Positions 1 to 7,631 of a stretch of 17,023 nucleotides of DNA are shown piece by piece. Positions within the stretch are counted from its first letter, which is position 1; every line of letters starts with the position of its first letter. Under the pieces are notes generated by a model that did no database searches, was not told the DNA's origin, and saw only the letters and a program-made list of their open reading frames with translations. The stretch spans positions 1 through 17,023 of the forward strand of contig JAEXCD010000119.1 in the NCBI GenBank assembly GCA_023393715.1, read 5' to 3'. A program made the translations under genes and the position numbers. Source of the DNA: Bacillota bacterium (lineage in GTDB: Bacteria; Bacillota; Clostridia; Tissierellales; Peptoniphilaceae).

Positions 1-147
1 CATTCAGCTGAAATGTATCGGCATGTTGCCCGGGACAATACGCCGTGTTACGATAATGCTGCGGATGTAACGGCGTCCGTATTTTTGGCAGAAGGCGGCG
101 GAAAGAAAAGCCTGTCGCAGCATGCGCTCGTGTGCGCGCACGGCTAA
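1..147 (+). CDS. Possible 3' end of an upstream gene, unidentified
   Basis: The first plus-strand frame is open from the window edge to a TAA at 145-147, giving 48 residues with no family I recognise. It ends 24 bases before the start of the sigma-54 regulator, a spacing that would suit a preceding gene on the same strand. An open stretch this short can arise by chance at this base composition, so the call is weak. The alternative is that these bases are untranslated leader of the regulator gene. Confidence 0.3.
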   Translation, partial: HSAEMYRHVARDNTPCYDNAADVTASVFLAEGGGKKSLSQHALVCAHG

Positions 148-149
148 AT

Positions 150-161
150 CAAGGATCCTTG
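150..161. repeat. 12-bp perfect palindrome next to the regulator's ribosome binding site
   Basis: CAAGGATCCTTG is fully self-complementary and abuts the GGGAG ribosome binding site (161-165) of the regulator gene; its last base is shared with that site. A second self-complementary 10-mer, GTGCGCGCAC, lies at 132-141. Either could be an operator or simply chance; several 12-bp palindromes are expected in a sequence of this length. Confidence 0.3.
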
Positions 162-171
162 GGAGAGCAAT

Positions 172-1938
172 ATGAAGAGGGAAACGAAGGATTTCGTACA
201 GGTGATGGCACAAACGATAGCCGATACGACGATGTGCCATGTGACAATTACGGATATCAATCAGCGGCGCATTGCCGGAACCGGTGCTTATTTTGACCGA
301 ATTGGCGAAAAAATTCCGCTCGAATCGGCATTTCAGGAGGTTTATCGCATTAAGAAAACGATTGTGATCGAAAACCCCACGCAAGAAGCGATCTGCAGAA
401 ATTGTCACGGACTGATAACGTGCGCGGAGCGCTTTGAGATCTGTACGCCCATCCTGCAGCAGGATCAGCTCTTTGGCGTGATCGGCATTTTTGCCGAAAA
501 TGAAGCGCAGAAGATTTATATAATGCAGCGTCGGGAGGCATTTCAAAGCTATGCGGAAAATATGGCGCGGCTGATCGCTTCCTATCTCTATTCGGAGCAG
601 CTCCTTCTGAAAAACAAAATCCAAAAAAGCGAGCTGGACGCGATTATTGAAAATACGGGGCAGGCGGTAATATGTGTCGACGGGCGCGGCAAGGTTCAGT
701 TCTTGAATTCTTCGGCCATGGAGCTGCTGCAAATTCGCGAATCGCGGGAAGCGCTGATCGGCGCGCCGATGGAGCGGCTCGGCACGTCGATGCTTCTGCG
801 CCGTGCGCTTCATTCCAAAGAGGTGATTCGCGACGCCGAGGACATCGTTACGACGACGCGCGGAGGAGTCGTGACGATATCCGCGTCCGTAAACCGCATC
901 TATGAATCCGGGCACCTTACCTCGGTCGTGATTACCGCACGGGATTCCCGCGTGATGCAGAAGGCGGCGGCGAGACAACGGGAAAGCAAGCTCGACATTT
1001 CCTTCGACAGCCTGCTCGGGCACAGCCGGGCGATGCGCGAGGTCATTTCAAAGGCCAAAATTGCGGCGGCATACGATTCGACGATTTTAATTACCGGTGA
1101 AAGCGGAACGGGCAAGGAGCTGTTTGCCCGCGCCATTCATCGCGACAGTCCGCGCTCCAATGGACCGTTTATCAGCATCAACTGCAGCGCCATTCCCGAA
1201 ACGCTTTTGGAAAGTGAACTGTTTGGCTACGAGGCGGGCGCGTTTACCGGGGCAAGCGAAAAGGGGAAAATAGGGAAGCTCGAACTGGCGAATCACGGGA
1301 CGATTTTTTTAGATGAAATCGGCGATATGCCGCTCTTTCTTCAGGTGAAGCTCCTGCGTGTCCTGCAGGATCGCCGGATCATGAAGATCGGCGGAACAAA
1401 ATATCTGGATCTGAACCTGCGCATTATTTCAGCGACGAATCAGGATTTAGAAGCAATGATTGAGCGACAGGAGTTTCGGGAGGATTTGTACTATCGCTTG
1501 AATGTAATTCCAATCGAATTGCCCTCTCTGCGCCATCGTCGCGAGGATATTCCCGAGCTGGTCGAATATTTTCTGCATTATTTCAGCCAGCGGTTTGGCA
1601 AGAATATTCGCATGGTAACGTCGGAGGCGTTGGAGCTGCTTCGCAATCACGAGTGGAAGGGGAACGTTCGCGAGCTCGAAAACATCGTCGAATATCTGGT
1701 CAATTTTTCACTTCACGATCAAATCGGCGAAGAAGAGGTTTACAAGCGGCTTGGCCGGAAAAGACGGTCGAAGCGATCGCTCGAGCAGCGCCAGCGGGAG
1801 TTTGAGCAGCAGCTGTTTGCCGAACTGCTCCAGGAATATGGCTCGAATACGGCGGCAAAGAGAAAAATCAGTGAGGAGCTGGAAATCAGTCCGGCGACGC
1901 TGTATCGAAAATTAGCGCAGCTTGATTCTCACAAATGA
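172..1938 (+). CDS. Sigma-54-dependent enhancer-binding transcriptional regulator with PAS and cysteine-cluster sensor region
   Basis: This 588-residue protein activates sigma-54 promoters by ATP-driven remodelling. Residues 1-145 form a sensor region with cysteines at 75, 78, 84 and 91. Residues about 152-262 look like a PAS domain. The AAA+ core covers about 278-510 with Walker A GESGTGKE (309-316), the sigma-54 contact loop GAFTGA (356-361) and Walker B around D381-E382. A Fis-type helix-turn-helix ends the protein (about 548-584). All catalytic motifs are intact. The ATG at 172 has GGGAG six bases upstream. The gene ends 123 bases before a cysteine desulfidase gene that carries a sigma-54 promoter, so it very likely controls that operon. 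The arrangement resembles CdsR of C. difficile, recalled from the literature. The ligand is unknown; cysteine, a thiol or redox state is inferred from the cysteine cluster and the neighbours. Confidence 0.93.
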   Translation: MKRETKDFVQVMAQTIADTTMCHVTITDINQRRIAGTGAYFDRIGEKIPLESAFQEVYRIKKTIVIENPTQEAICRNCHGLITCAERFEICTPILQQDQLFGVIGIFAENEAQKIYIMQRREAFQSYAENMARLIASYLYSEQLLLKNKIQKSELDAIIENTGQAVICVDGRGKVQFLNSSAMELLQIRESREALIGAPMERLGTSMLLRRALHSKEVIRDAEDIVTTTRGGVVTISASVNRIYESGHLTSVVITARDSRVMQKAAARQRESKLDISFDSLLGHSRAMREVISKAKIAAAYDSTILITGESGTGKELFARAIHRDSPRSNGPFISINCSAIPETLLESELFGYEAGAFTGASEKGKIGKLELANHGTIFLDEIGDMPLFLQVKLLRVLQDRRIMKIGGTKYLDLNLRIISATNQDLEAMIERQEFREDLYYRLNVIPIELPSLRHRREDIPELVEYFLHYFSQRFGKNIRMVTSEALELLRNHEWKGNVRELENIVEYLVNFSLHDQIGEEEVYKRLGRKRRSKRSLEQRQREFEQQLFAELLQEYGSNTAAKRKISEELEISPATLYRKLAQLDSHK

Positions 1939-1943
1939 AACGA
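1924..1943. promoter_or_regulatory. Distal candidate enhancer (UAS) half of a tandem pair
   Basis: GATTCTCA-N4-TGAAACGA is an imperfect inverted repeat. It matches the proximal palindrome at 1945-1964 at 11 of 16 arm positions with the same 4-base spacer. Its centre (1933.5) is 21 bp from the centre of the other repeat, or two helical turns. It overlaps the stop codon of the regulator gene and lies about 115 bases upstream of the predicted transcription start. Confidence 0.5.
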
Positions 1944-1944
1944 A

Positions 1945-1964
1945 TTTTCTCATTATTGAGAAAA
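1945..1964. promoter_or_regulatory. Proximal candidate enhancer (UAS) palindrome for the sigma-54 regulator
   Basis: TTTTCTCA-N4-TGAGAAAA is a perfect 8-bp inverted repeat centred about 94 bases upstream of the predicted sigma-54 start, a usual distance for enhancer sites. Dimeric Fis-type domains bind such dyads. It is a poor terminator candidate because the arms are AT-rich and no T-run follows. Confidence 0.6.
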
Positions 1965-2021
1965 CAGGTGTTCGGAGAACTTCGCAAAGCGTGAAAAATG
2001 CAGAGAAAAGCGATGCCAAAA

Positions 2022-2038
2022 CGGCACGCCTTTTGCTT
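2022..2038 (+). promoter_or_regulatory. Sigma-54 (-24/-12) promoter of the desulfidase/TRAP operon
   Basis: GGCACG-N4-TTGC at 2023-2036 matches the sigma-54 consensus TGGCACG-N4-TTGC[AT] at every position except the first T. The GG and GC dinucleotides are spaced by exactly the required 12 bases. The -12 C at 2036 predicts a start near 2048, giving a leader of about 14 bases that just includes the ribosome binding site AAGGGG (2049-2054). Confidence 0.88.
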
Positions 2039-2061
2039 GATAGAAAGCAAGGGGTGATGAT

Positions 2062-3339
2062 ATGGATTTAATGGCTGAAAAAATCAGAAAACTGCTCCAT
2101 AGCGACGTCCAGCTGGCTGTCGGCTGTACGGAGCCGGTGGCAATCGGGTATTTGGCAAAAGAGGTGCGAAAGCAAATGGACTTTGCGCCGCAGTCGATTC
2201 TTCTTCGCGTCAGCAAAAATATTTATAAGAACGGGAAATCCGTGACGATCCCGGGGACGCGGGAAACGGGGCTCGATCTTGCTGCTGCGATTGGCCTGGT
2301 TCGCGTTCATCCGGGCGAGGGCTTAATGATTTTCAACGACCTATCGGAGGACGAATTATGTGAAGCGAGAAAAATGCTTCAGTCGGGCAGGATTTCGATG
2401 GAAATTGCGCCGGACGGTCCGGATATTTTTGCTGAAATGACCGTTCTGGGGGAACAACGCCGACTACAGGGACGCCTCGCCTTTGGGCACGACAATTTGG
2501 TTTTTCTGGAAAAAGACGGCCGCGTCCTGTACCGGCAGGAGGAGACGACCTCCGAGGACGGAATGCAATGGGATGAACTCAATGTTTCGCATCTTATGCA
2601 TTTTGTGGAAGCGTTTCCGTCAGAGGAGCTCTCTTTCATAGAAGAGGGCATTCGCTATAATTTTGCGGCGGCTTCGGAGGGGCTGGATAATCCATATGGA
2701 CTGTCTGTCGGCGCCACGTTAAAAAAGCTGATGGATCGTAAAGGAATTCATCAGGACGTAAGCATGAAGGCGCGCATATTGACCGCGGCAGCAGCCGATA
2801 TGCGGATGGGCGGCGGACTGTGCCCGATTATGACGAGCGGCGGCAGCGGGAATCAGGGCATCGGCGTCGTCATTCCGATTACCGTTGTCGCGGAACAGGA
2901 GGGGATACCGGACGAACAACGAAACCGCGGCATCCTGTTCGGACACCTGATGAATGAATTGGTCAAGCTTCATTCCGGAAAGCTATCGGGCATGTGCGGC
3001 TGCGCCATCGGCTCAGGAGTGGGCGCGGCTGCCGGAATCACGTGGATGCTGGGTGGCTCCGAAGAGGAGATATCGGCCGCCTGCAATTATATGTTTGCGG
3101 ACGCAGCGGGGATGCTGTGCGACGGCGCGAAGGATACCTGCGCACTGAAGCTGTCGACCTGTGCGCAGGAGGCAATTCTTGCGGCCTATTTATCCATAGA
3201 GGGGCTGTCGCTTCGTCCTTCCGTCGGTGTGGTTGGCGAAAACCTGGATGCAACGATACGCAATATTGGCTATTTGTCAAAAGAGGGCTTCCGTATCGTT
3301 GATCAGAAAATGCTTGAGGTCATTCAGGCGCGCAAATAA
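2062..3339 (+). CDS. L-cysteine desulfidase / iron-sulfur L-serine dehydratase-like protein (UPF0597, CyuA/YhaM family)
   Basis: This 425-residue cytoplasmic enzyme belongs to the family that cleaves L-cysteine to pyruvate, ammonia and sulfide using an oxygen-sensitive [4Fe-4S] cluster. Visible family motifs are GCTEP with C22, TSGGSGNQGI (258-267), the CGCAIGSG block with C312 and C314, and CDGAKDTC with C353 and C360. C22 corresponds to the catalytic cysteine and the later ones to cluster ligands, judging by spacing recalled from the archaeal desulfidase. Length is normal for the family. The start has AAGGGG at good spacing and sits directly behind the sigma-54 promoter. A transporter follows, so the enzyme probably works on an imported amino acid. 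L-serine or another beta-substituted amino acid remains possible as the true substrate. CdsB of C. difficile is the closest functional parallel I can recall. Confidence 0.88.
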   Translation: MDLMAEKIRKLLHSDVQLAVGCTEPVAIGYLAKEVRKQMDFAPQSILLRVSKNIYKNGKSVTIPGTRETGLDLAAAIGLVRVHPGEGLMIFNDLSEDELCEARKMLQSGRISMEIAPDGPDIFAEMTVLGEQRRLQGRLAFGHDNLVFLEKDGRVLYRQEETTSEDGMQWDELNVSHLMHFVEAFPSEELSFIEEGIRYNFAAASEGLDNPYGLSVGATLKKLMDRKGIHQDVSMKARILTAAAADMRMGGGLCPIMTSGGSGNQGIGVVIPITVVAEQEGIPDEQRNRGILFGHLMNELVKLHSGKLSGMCGCAIGSGVGAAAGITWMLGGSEEEISAACNYMFADAAGMLCDGAKDTCALKLSTCAQEAILAAYLSIEGLSLRPSVGVVGENLDATIRNIGYLSKEGFRIVDQKMLEVIQARK

Positions 3340-3372
3340 AACAGAGAGCATGTTGTGAGAAAGGGGCAAAAA

Positions 3373-4650
3373 ATGAAAAAAAGAACCACTTATTTATTGA
3401 TGGCGCTGACACTTCTGTTTTCTGCTGTATTTACGGGATGTTCCGGAAACGGCGAAAAGACCGATTCACCTAAGGCGTCTTCGGTACAGGAGGAATCAAG
3501 CACTCAGAAAGCGGAAGCATCGGTCGCATCTTCGCAAAGTGAAGCGGCATCCGTGAGCGCGGAAGCGGATGCGGCGCTGCCAAAGCAGATGGCGTGGAGT
3601 ACATTCGGCGTCGGAACGTCGACTTATGTTCAGGCTGCGGGGATCGCGGATGCATTGACGACGACGTTTGGCACCCAGATTCGTATTTTGCCGTCGGACA
3701 CCAGCGTAGGGCGGATTCAGGGCGTCGTGAACGGGGAGGTGGATTATACGCTTGCGGCGGATGAAACCTATTTTGCGACCTACGGTCTGTACGATTTCGC
3801 AAATCTTGAGATGGGGCCTTATGACAATATCCGCGCACTCTTAGCGCGTCCGGGTTCCACGACGGCAGTCACCACAAAGAAAAGTGGCATCAACACAGCG
3901 GCGGACTTCGCCGGAAAGCGGCTCGCATGGATTCCGGGCTCCACGTCGGTCAACATCAAAGCAGTGGCGCTGCTGGCCTTTGCAAATTTAACGTTGGACG
4001 ATGTCACGCTGGTTATGGCGCCGAGCTATTCCGCAGCGGTAGATCTGATCAAGAACGGCGATGCGGACTGGATGATCGGGCAGGTCACCGCGTCACACTG
4101 GTATGAGCTCGACAGCACTGACACCGGCGTAAAGTTTATCGAATTCCCCGCCGCCGATGTCGAGGGCTGGGCAAGGCTTCAAAAAGTCACTCCATGGCTG
4201 TACCCGGGTACCGCAAAGGAGGGCGTTGGCTTTACCGAGCCAATCGAAATCCCGAACTATGTCAATCCGTTGTTCGTAACGGTTGCGGGAAAATCGGCAG
4301 ATGAGGTCTACGCGGTCGTTAAGGCGATGGATGAGACCTACGATTTGTACAAAGGCATTGATCCGCAGATGCCGGATTGGGCGCTTGATCGTGCATCGAA
4401 TATTCCGGTTCAGTGCCCCTATCATGAGGGAGCCATTCGCTATTTCAAGGAAAAAGGACTGTGGACTCAGGAGCACGAAGACTGGAATAATCAATATCTT
4501 GCCGAAATCGAGACAGTAAAGGAGGCTTGGACGGCATTCAAAGAGAAGGCGATTGCCGATAAGCTTCCCGAAGAAAAAATACACGATGCATGGATTGCCG
4601 TTTTGGAGGATACGCTTGGGAAGGAATTCCCGGCAAACTATGATAAATGA
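3373..4650 (+). CDS. TAXI-family TRAP transporter solute-binding lipoprotein
   Basis: The protein (425 residues) is the extracellular substrate receptor of a TRAP transporter. It opens with MKKR, a hydrophobic stretch and a lipobox-like VFTGC with C23, followed by a Ser/Ala/Glu-rich linker to about residue 75 that would tether it to the membrane. From about residue 78 it matches the TAXI receptor fold: an early GVGTSTY segment, a GRIQGVVNGEVDY stretch and a second lobe beginning near FAGKRLAWIPG. An in-frame GTG at 3355 would add six residues. I prefer the ATG at 3373 because AAGGGG (3361-3366) is correctly spaced and the signal peptide then begins properly. It is 33 bases after the desulfidase gene and presumably shares its message. 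The ligand is unknown; TAXI receptors bind amino acids such as glutamate and other carboxylates, and context suggests a sulfur amino acid. Confidence 0.9.
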   Translation: MKKRTTYLLMALTLLFSAVFTGCSGNGEKTDSPKASSVQEESSTQKAEASVASSQSEAASVSAEADAALPKQMAWSTFGVGTSTYVQAAGIADALTTTFGTQIRILPSDTSVGRIQGVVNGEVDYTLAADETYFATYGLYDFANLEMGPYDNIRALLARPGSTTAVTTKKSGINTAADFAGKRLAWIPGSTSVNIKAVALLAFANLTLDDVTLVMAPSYSAAVDLIKNGDADWMIGQVTASHWYELDSTDTGVKFIEFPAADVEGWARLQKVTPWLYPGTAKEGVGFTEPIEIPNYVNPLFVTVAGKSADEVYAVVKAMDETYDLYKGIDPQMPDWALDRASNIPVQCPYHEGAIRYFKEKGLWTQEHEDWNNQYLAEIETVKEAWTAFKEKAIADKLPEEKIHDAWIAVLEDTLGKEFPANYDK

Positions 4651-4658
4651 CGATCTCG

Positions 4659-4698
4659 ATATTCGGGCAGGAAAGGCCGGCTTTTCCTGCCCGAATAT
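4659..4698 (+). promoter_or_regulatory. Perfect 16-bp intercistronic hairpin between TRAP receptor and permease genes
   Basis: The left arm at 4659-4674 (ATATTCGGGCAGGAAA) and right arm at 4683-4698 are exact reverse complements with an 8-base loop. No real T-run follows, so it is unlikely to stop all transcription. It begins eight bases after the receptor stop codon and ends nine bases before the permease ribosome binding site. This is the typical position for an element that protects the 3' end of an abundant receptor message or partly attenuates the permease. Confidence 0.85.
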
Positions 4699-4718
4699 TT
4701 AGAAAATGGAGGATTGCC

Positions 4719-6611
4719 ATGCTGGATAGAAATAACCGATTCTGGCTATTTGTACGAACGCTTTTTCCGACGCTGACATTGCTGCTGAGCATCAATCAGA
4801 TTTTCAACCTGCATCTCTTCGGATTCCTGCCCATGCTCAGCGAATATTTGTACTACTTGCTTGCACTGAATTTATCGCTCGTCTTTATCGTTTATCCGAT
4901 CAGCAGGAAACAGAAATCCGATCGTCTGAATCCGCTGGACTTGATTTTGTTTCTCACGACGATTGTAATCAATGTTTATTTTGCACAAAATGCGGAAAAA
5001 ATGATCCTGAAGGCGTGGGAGCAGTACGCACCTGTATTGCCCACGGCGTTCAGTGTGGTTCAGTGGGTTATCATCATCGAGGCCGTTCGCCGAACCAATG
5101 GGGGCGTTCTCGCGATTTTTTGCTCGGCCTTTTCTTTGTACCCCCTGATCGCCTCGCACATGCCCTCCTTGCTGGCGGGACAGTCCTATGATTTTCTGGC
5201 GACGGCAAAGATGCACATTTTAGGGGTCAACAGCACTCTGGGCATTCCGCTTCAGGTTGTCGGCACGCTTTTAATCGGATTTATGCTGTTTGGCGTCGTT
5301 ATGCAGCACACGGGCGGCGGAAAGTTCTTCATGGATTTTTCGACGGCCTCCTTTGGACAGGTTCGCGGCGGCCCGGCGAAGGTAGCGGTCATTGCCAGCG
5401 CTCTGTTTGGGAGCCTGAGCGGCAGCGCAATTTCAAATGTCATCACCTCCGGCTCGATTACGATTCCGGCGATGAAAAAGACGGGCTATAAGGATTACTA
5501 TGCCGCAGCGATTGAAGCCTGTGCTTCCACGGGCGGCAATATCATGCCTCCCGTTATGGGCGCAGTCGCATTTGTTATGGCGTCCTTCCTGAACGTCGAT
5601 TACTATGTCATCGTTGTCGCCGCGATTATTCCGGCGCTGCTGTATTACATCGGTCTGTTTTTTCAGGTTGATGCCTATGCCATTAAGCACGATCTGAAGG
5701 GCATGCCAAAGGATCAGCTGCCGCGCCTCAAAGAGGTTTTTCGCGACGGATGGTTTTATATTCTGGGCTTTGCGGTTATGTTTTACTTCATCTTCGGCGT
5801 GCGTATGGAGTCGAAGGCGCCGTTCTTCTCATGCCTCAGTCTGATCGTCATCGCCATGATTCGCAGGAGCACGAGGCTGAACGCGCGCGGCTTTGCGGCA
5901 ATGATTCGCGAATTCGGCTCCATGATGTGTTCGATCGTGTCAATCCTGACAGCCGTCGGACTCATCGTCGGCGGACTGATGATTACCGGCGTGGCGCTGT
6001 CCTTTTCGCGGGAGCTCGTTCATGCAGTGAGCGGAACATTTCCGCTTTTGCTTGTCGGTGCGGCAACAAGCTTTATTCTCGGGTTCGGCCTGACGAGCAC
6101 GGCGGTCTACATCCTTTTGAGCATCGTCCTCGCGCCGGCGCTGCTGCAGATGGGGATTCCCTCGATTTCCGCGCATTTCTTTATTTTATACTGGGGTATT
6201 CTGTCGTTCATCACGCCTCCGGTGGCGCTCGCTTCGTATGCCGCTGCGGGTCTGGCCGGCTCCGACCCGACAAAAACCGGATTGGTTGGAATGCGGCTCG
6301 GCTTTGTTTCGTACATCATTCCCTTTGCCTTTGTCTATAATCCGGCTTTATTGGCACAGGGTGAGCTGGCCGACATTTTGTGGTCGTTTATTGCCGCGAT
6401 TATCGGAATTTTCCTTATTGCAAGCAGCTTTGAGGGATTTATGGCAAAACTGCAGCGCCTGCCGGGCTATTCGAGAATCCTGTTTGGCATTTTGGGACTC
6501 TGTCTGTTGTTTCCGAACCGCATCGCTAATTTAGCGGGCCTGGGCTGCGCGGCGATTCTCGCATTCGTCGTTTACAGGACAAAACGCCCGGCTTCGCCGT
6601 TGCACGTATAG
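4719..6611 (+). CDS. TRAP transporter permease, fused small (4TM) and large (12TM) subunits
   Basis: This 630-residue integral membrane protein forms the ion-driven translocation channel of the TRAP system. The N-terminal part (about residues 1-130) contains the four membrane spans of the DctQ-like subunit. The rest is the DctM-like large subunit, recognisable by GGPAKVAVIASALFGSLSGS, the downstream TSGSITIPAM and the ASTGGNIMPPVMGAVAF segment. Such 4TM/12TM fusions are the usual partners of TAXI receptors, matching the upstream gene. The frame is also open from an ATG at 4647 overlapping the receptor stop. I chose the ATG at 4719 because it follows a strong TGGAGG (4707-4712) and because the earlier start would force translation through the hairpin. 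Transport is probably coupled to sodium or protons. The substrate cannot be read from sequence. Confidence 0.9.
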   Translation: MLDRNNRFWLFVRTLFPTLTLLLSINQIFNLHLFGFLPMLSEYLYYLLALNLSLVFIVYPISRKQKSDRLNPLDLILFLTTIVINVYFAQNAEKMILKAWEQYAPVLPTAFSVVQWVIIIEAVRRTNGGVLAIFCSAFSLYPLIASHMPSLLAGQSYDFLATAKMHILGVNSTLGIPLQVVGTLLIGFMLFGVVMQHTGGGKFFMDFSTASFGQVRGGPAKVAVIASALFGSLSGSAISNVITSGSITIPAMKKTGYKDYYAAAIEACASTGGNIMPPVMGAVAFVMASFLNVDYYVIVVAAIIPALLYYIGLFFQVDAYAIKHDLKGMPKDQLPRLKEVFRDGWFYILGFAVMFYFIFGVRMESKAPFFSCLSLIVIAMIRRSTRLNARGFAAMIREFGSMMCSIVSILTAVGLIVGGLMITGVALSFSRELVHAVSGTFPLLLVGAATSFILGFGLTSTAVYILLSIVLAPALLQMGIPSISAHFFILYWGILSFITPPVALASYAAAGLAGSDPTKTGLVGMRLGFVSYIIPFAFVYNPALLAQGELADILWSFIAAIIGIFLIASSFEGFMAKLQRLPGYSRILFGILGLCLLFPNRIANLAGLGCAAILAFVVYRTKRPASPLHV

Positions 6612-6624
6612 GGAGGACGCGCAT

Positions 6625-7623
6625 ATGAGTCAGGAAAATAAAAGAGAATTGTTAGGCGCTGTACTGAATAATGAGTCGATTGGGCGTGTGCCGGTCGGAT
6701 TCTGGTGGCACTTTGTGAGCGGAAGTGATTTGCTCAATGGCTATCGCGACGCCGCCATTCTTTCGAGGGTGGTTGCCGGACATAAGCAAATGCTGGAGAG
6801 CTACAATCCGGACTTTATGAAAATCATGTCGGACGGGTTTTTTGCACACCCGGCCTTAGTGGAGCAAAACGTGACGACCATTGAAGGGGTGCGCAGCGTC
6901 CGGCCGATGGAACGAAGTCATCCGTGGATTGCGAAGCAGGTCGAGATGGTTCAGGAGCTCAGCAAAACAGCGCATGACAAAATGATGACGTTCTATAACG
7001 TCTTTAGTCCGCTTCAGGCGCTTCGCCTTAATATCAAGTACTGTGGGGAAGATCCCTATGCGTTTCAGGAAATGATGATGGATTATCCGGAGGAGCTCGT
7101 CGGCCTCTCGGAAATTATCGCTTCCGACTATCGGCTTCTCGCGGAGGAGCTAAAAAAACATACAAAGATCGATGGGATTTATTACAGCGTACAGAATGTG
7201 CAGCACCCGGATGCAGACGAGGATTACCATAAAAGGTTTGTGTTTCCGACGGAGCTGCGTCTGCTGAGCGATCTGAACACGCTTTGGGAAAATAATATTC
7301 TGCACATTTGCGGCTACGATCACTTCAAAAACAAGATCGAATACTACAGAGAGTATCCGGCTAAGCTGTACAACTGGGCAACGCATACCGACGGCGTTAC
7401 GATGGCGGAGGGGAAGAGGATCTTTAATGCGCCGATTCTCGGCGGGTTTGACAATAACCGCGGGACGCTTTTGGATTCGGGCTCCTTTGAAGAGCTTGAG
7501 ACCTTTGTGCTCCGCCTGATCGCGGAAACCGGGCGGCAGGGGCTCGTCATTGGCGCGGACTGCACGATTCCGAGCGATATCGACATCAGGCGTTTGCAGT
7601 TCATCCGCGATATCGCACGATAA
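6625..7623 (+). CDS. UroD-superfamily (MtaA/CmuA-like) methyltransferase homologue
   Basis: This 332-residue protein has the uroporphyrinogen decarboxylase fold, but the signature residues point away from heme synthesis. It carries HIC at H227 and C229 and a second cysteine at C313 in GADCTIP. The H-x-C...C spacing closely matches the zinc ligands I recall for MtaA (His237, Cys239, Cys316), which activate a thiol to accept a methyl group from a corrinoid protein. The conserved heme-pathway N-terminal arginine motif is not evident. It follows the permease gene by 13 bases with AGGGAGG as ribosome binding site and is the last gene before a strong hairpin. No corrinoid-binding protein is encoded nearby, so a partner elsewhere or a corrinoid-free reaction must be assumed. 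Demethylation of a thioether such as S-methylcysteine is one possibility; this is inference from context. Confidence 0.82.
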   Translation: MSQENKRELLGAVLNNESIGRVPVGFWWHFVSGSDLLNGYRDAAILSRVVAGHKQMLESYNPDFMKIMSDGFFAHPALVEQNVTTIEGVRSVRPMERSHPWIAKQVEMVQELSKTAHDKMMTFYNVFSPLQALRLNIKYCGEDPYAFQEMMMDYPEELVGLSEIIASDYRLLAEELKKHTKIDGIYYSVQNVQHPDADEDYHKRFVFPTELRLLSDLNTLWENNILHICGYDHFKNKIEYYREYPAKLYNWATHTDGVTMAEGKRIFNAPILGGFDNNRGTLLDSGSFEELETFVLRLIAETGRQGLVIGADCTIPSDIDIRRLQFIRDIAR

Positions 7624-7631
7624 TGCGGATA

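Noticed and set aside
26..57. TTGCCC and GATAAT as a promoter for the regulator gene
   Set aside because: The spacing of 20 bases is too long and both hexamers are imperfect.
4..1023. Long minus-strand open frame opposite the regulator gene
   Set aside because: It lies entirely antisense to a gene with unmistakable AAA+ and sensor features, and its translation has no recognisable domain.
4647..4718. Longer permease start overlapping the receptor stop as ATGA
   Set aside because: The added 24 residues are encoded by the hairpin, and the ATG at 4719 has a much better ribosome binding site and yields a normal N-terminus.
6352..6366. TGGCAC followed by GC at the sigma-54 spacing, inside the permease gene
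   Set aside because: The -12 element lacks the TT of TTGC, the site is within a coding region far from any downstream start that would need it, and no enhancer dyad lies upstream.
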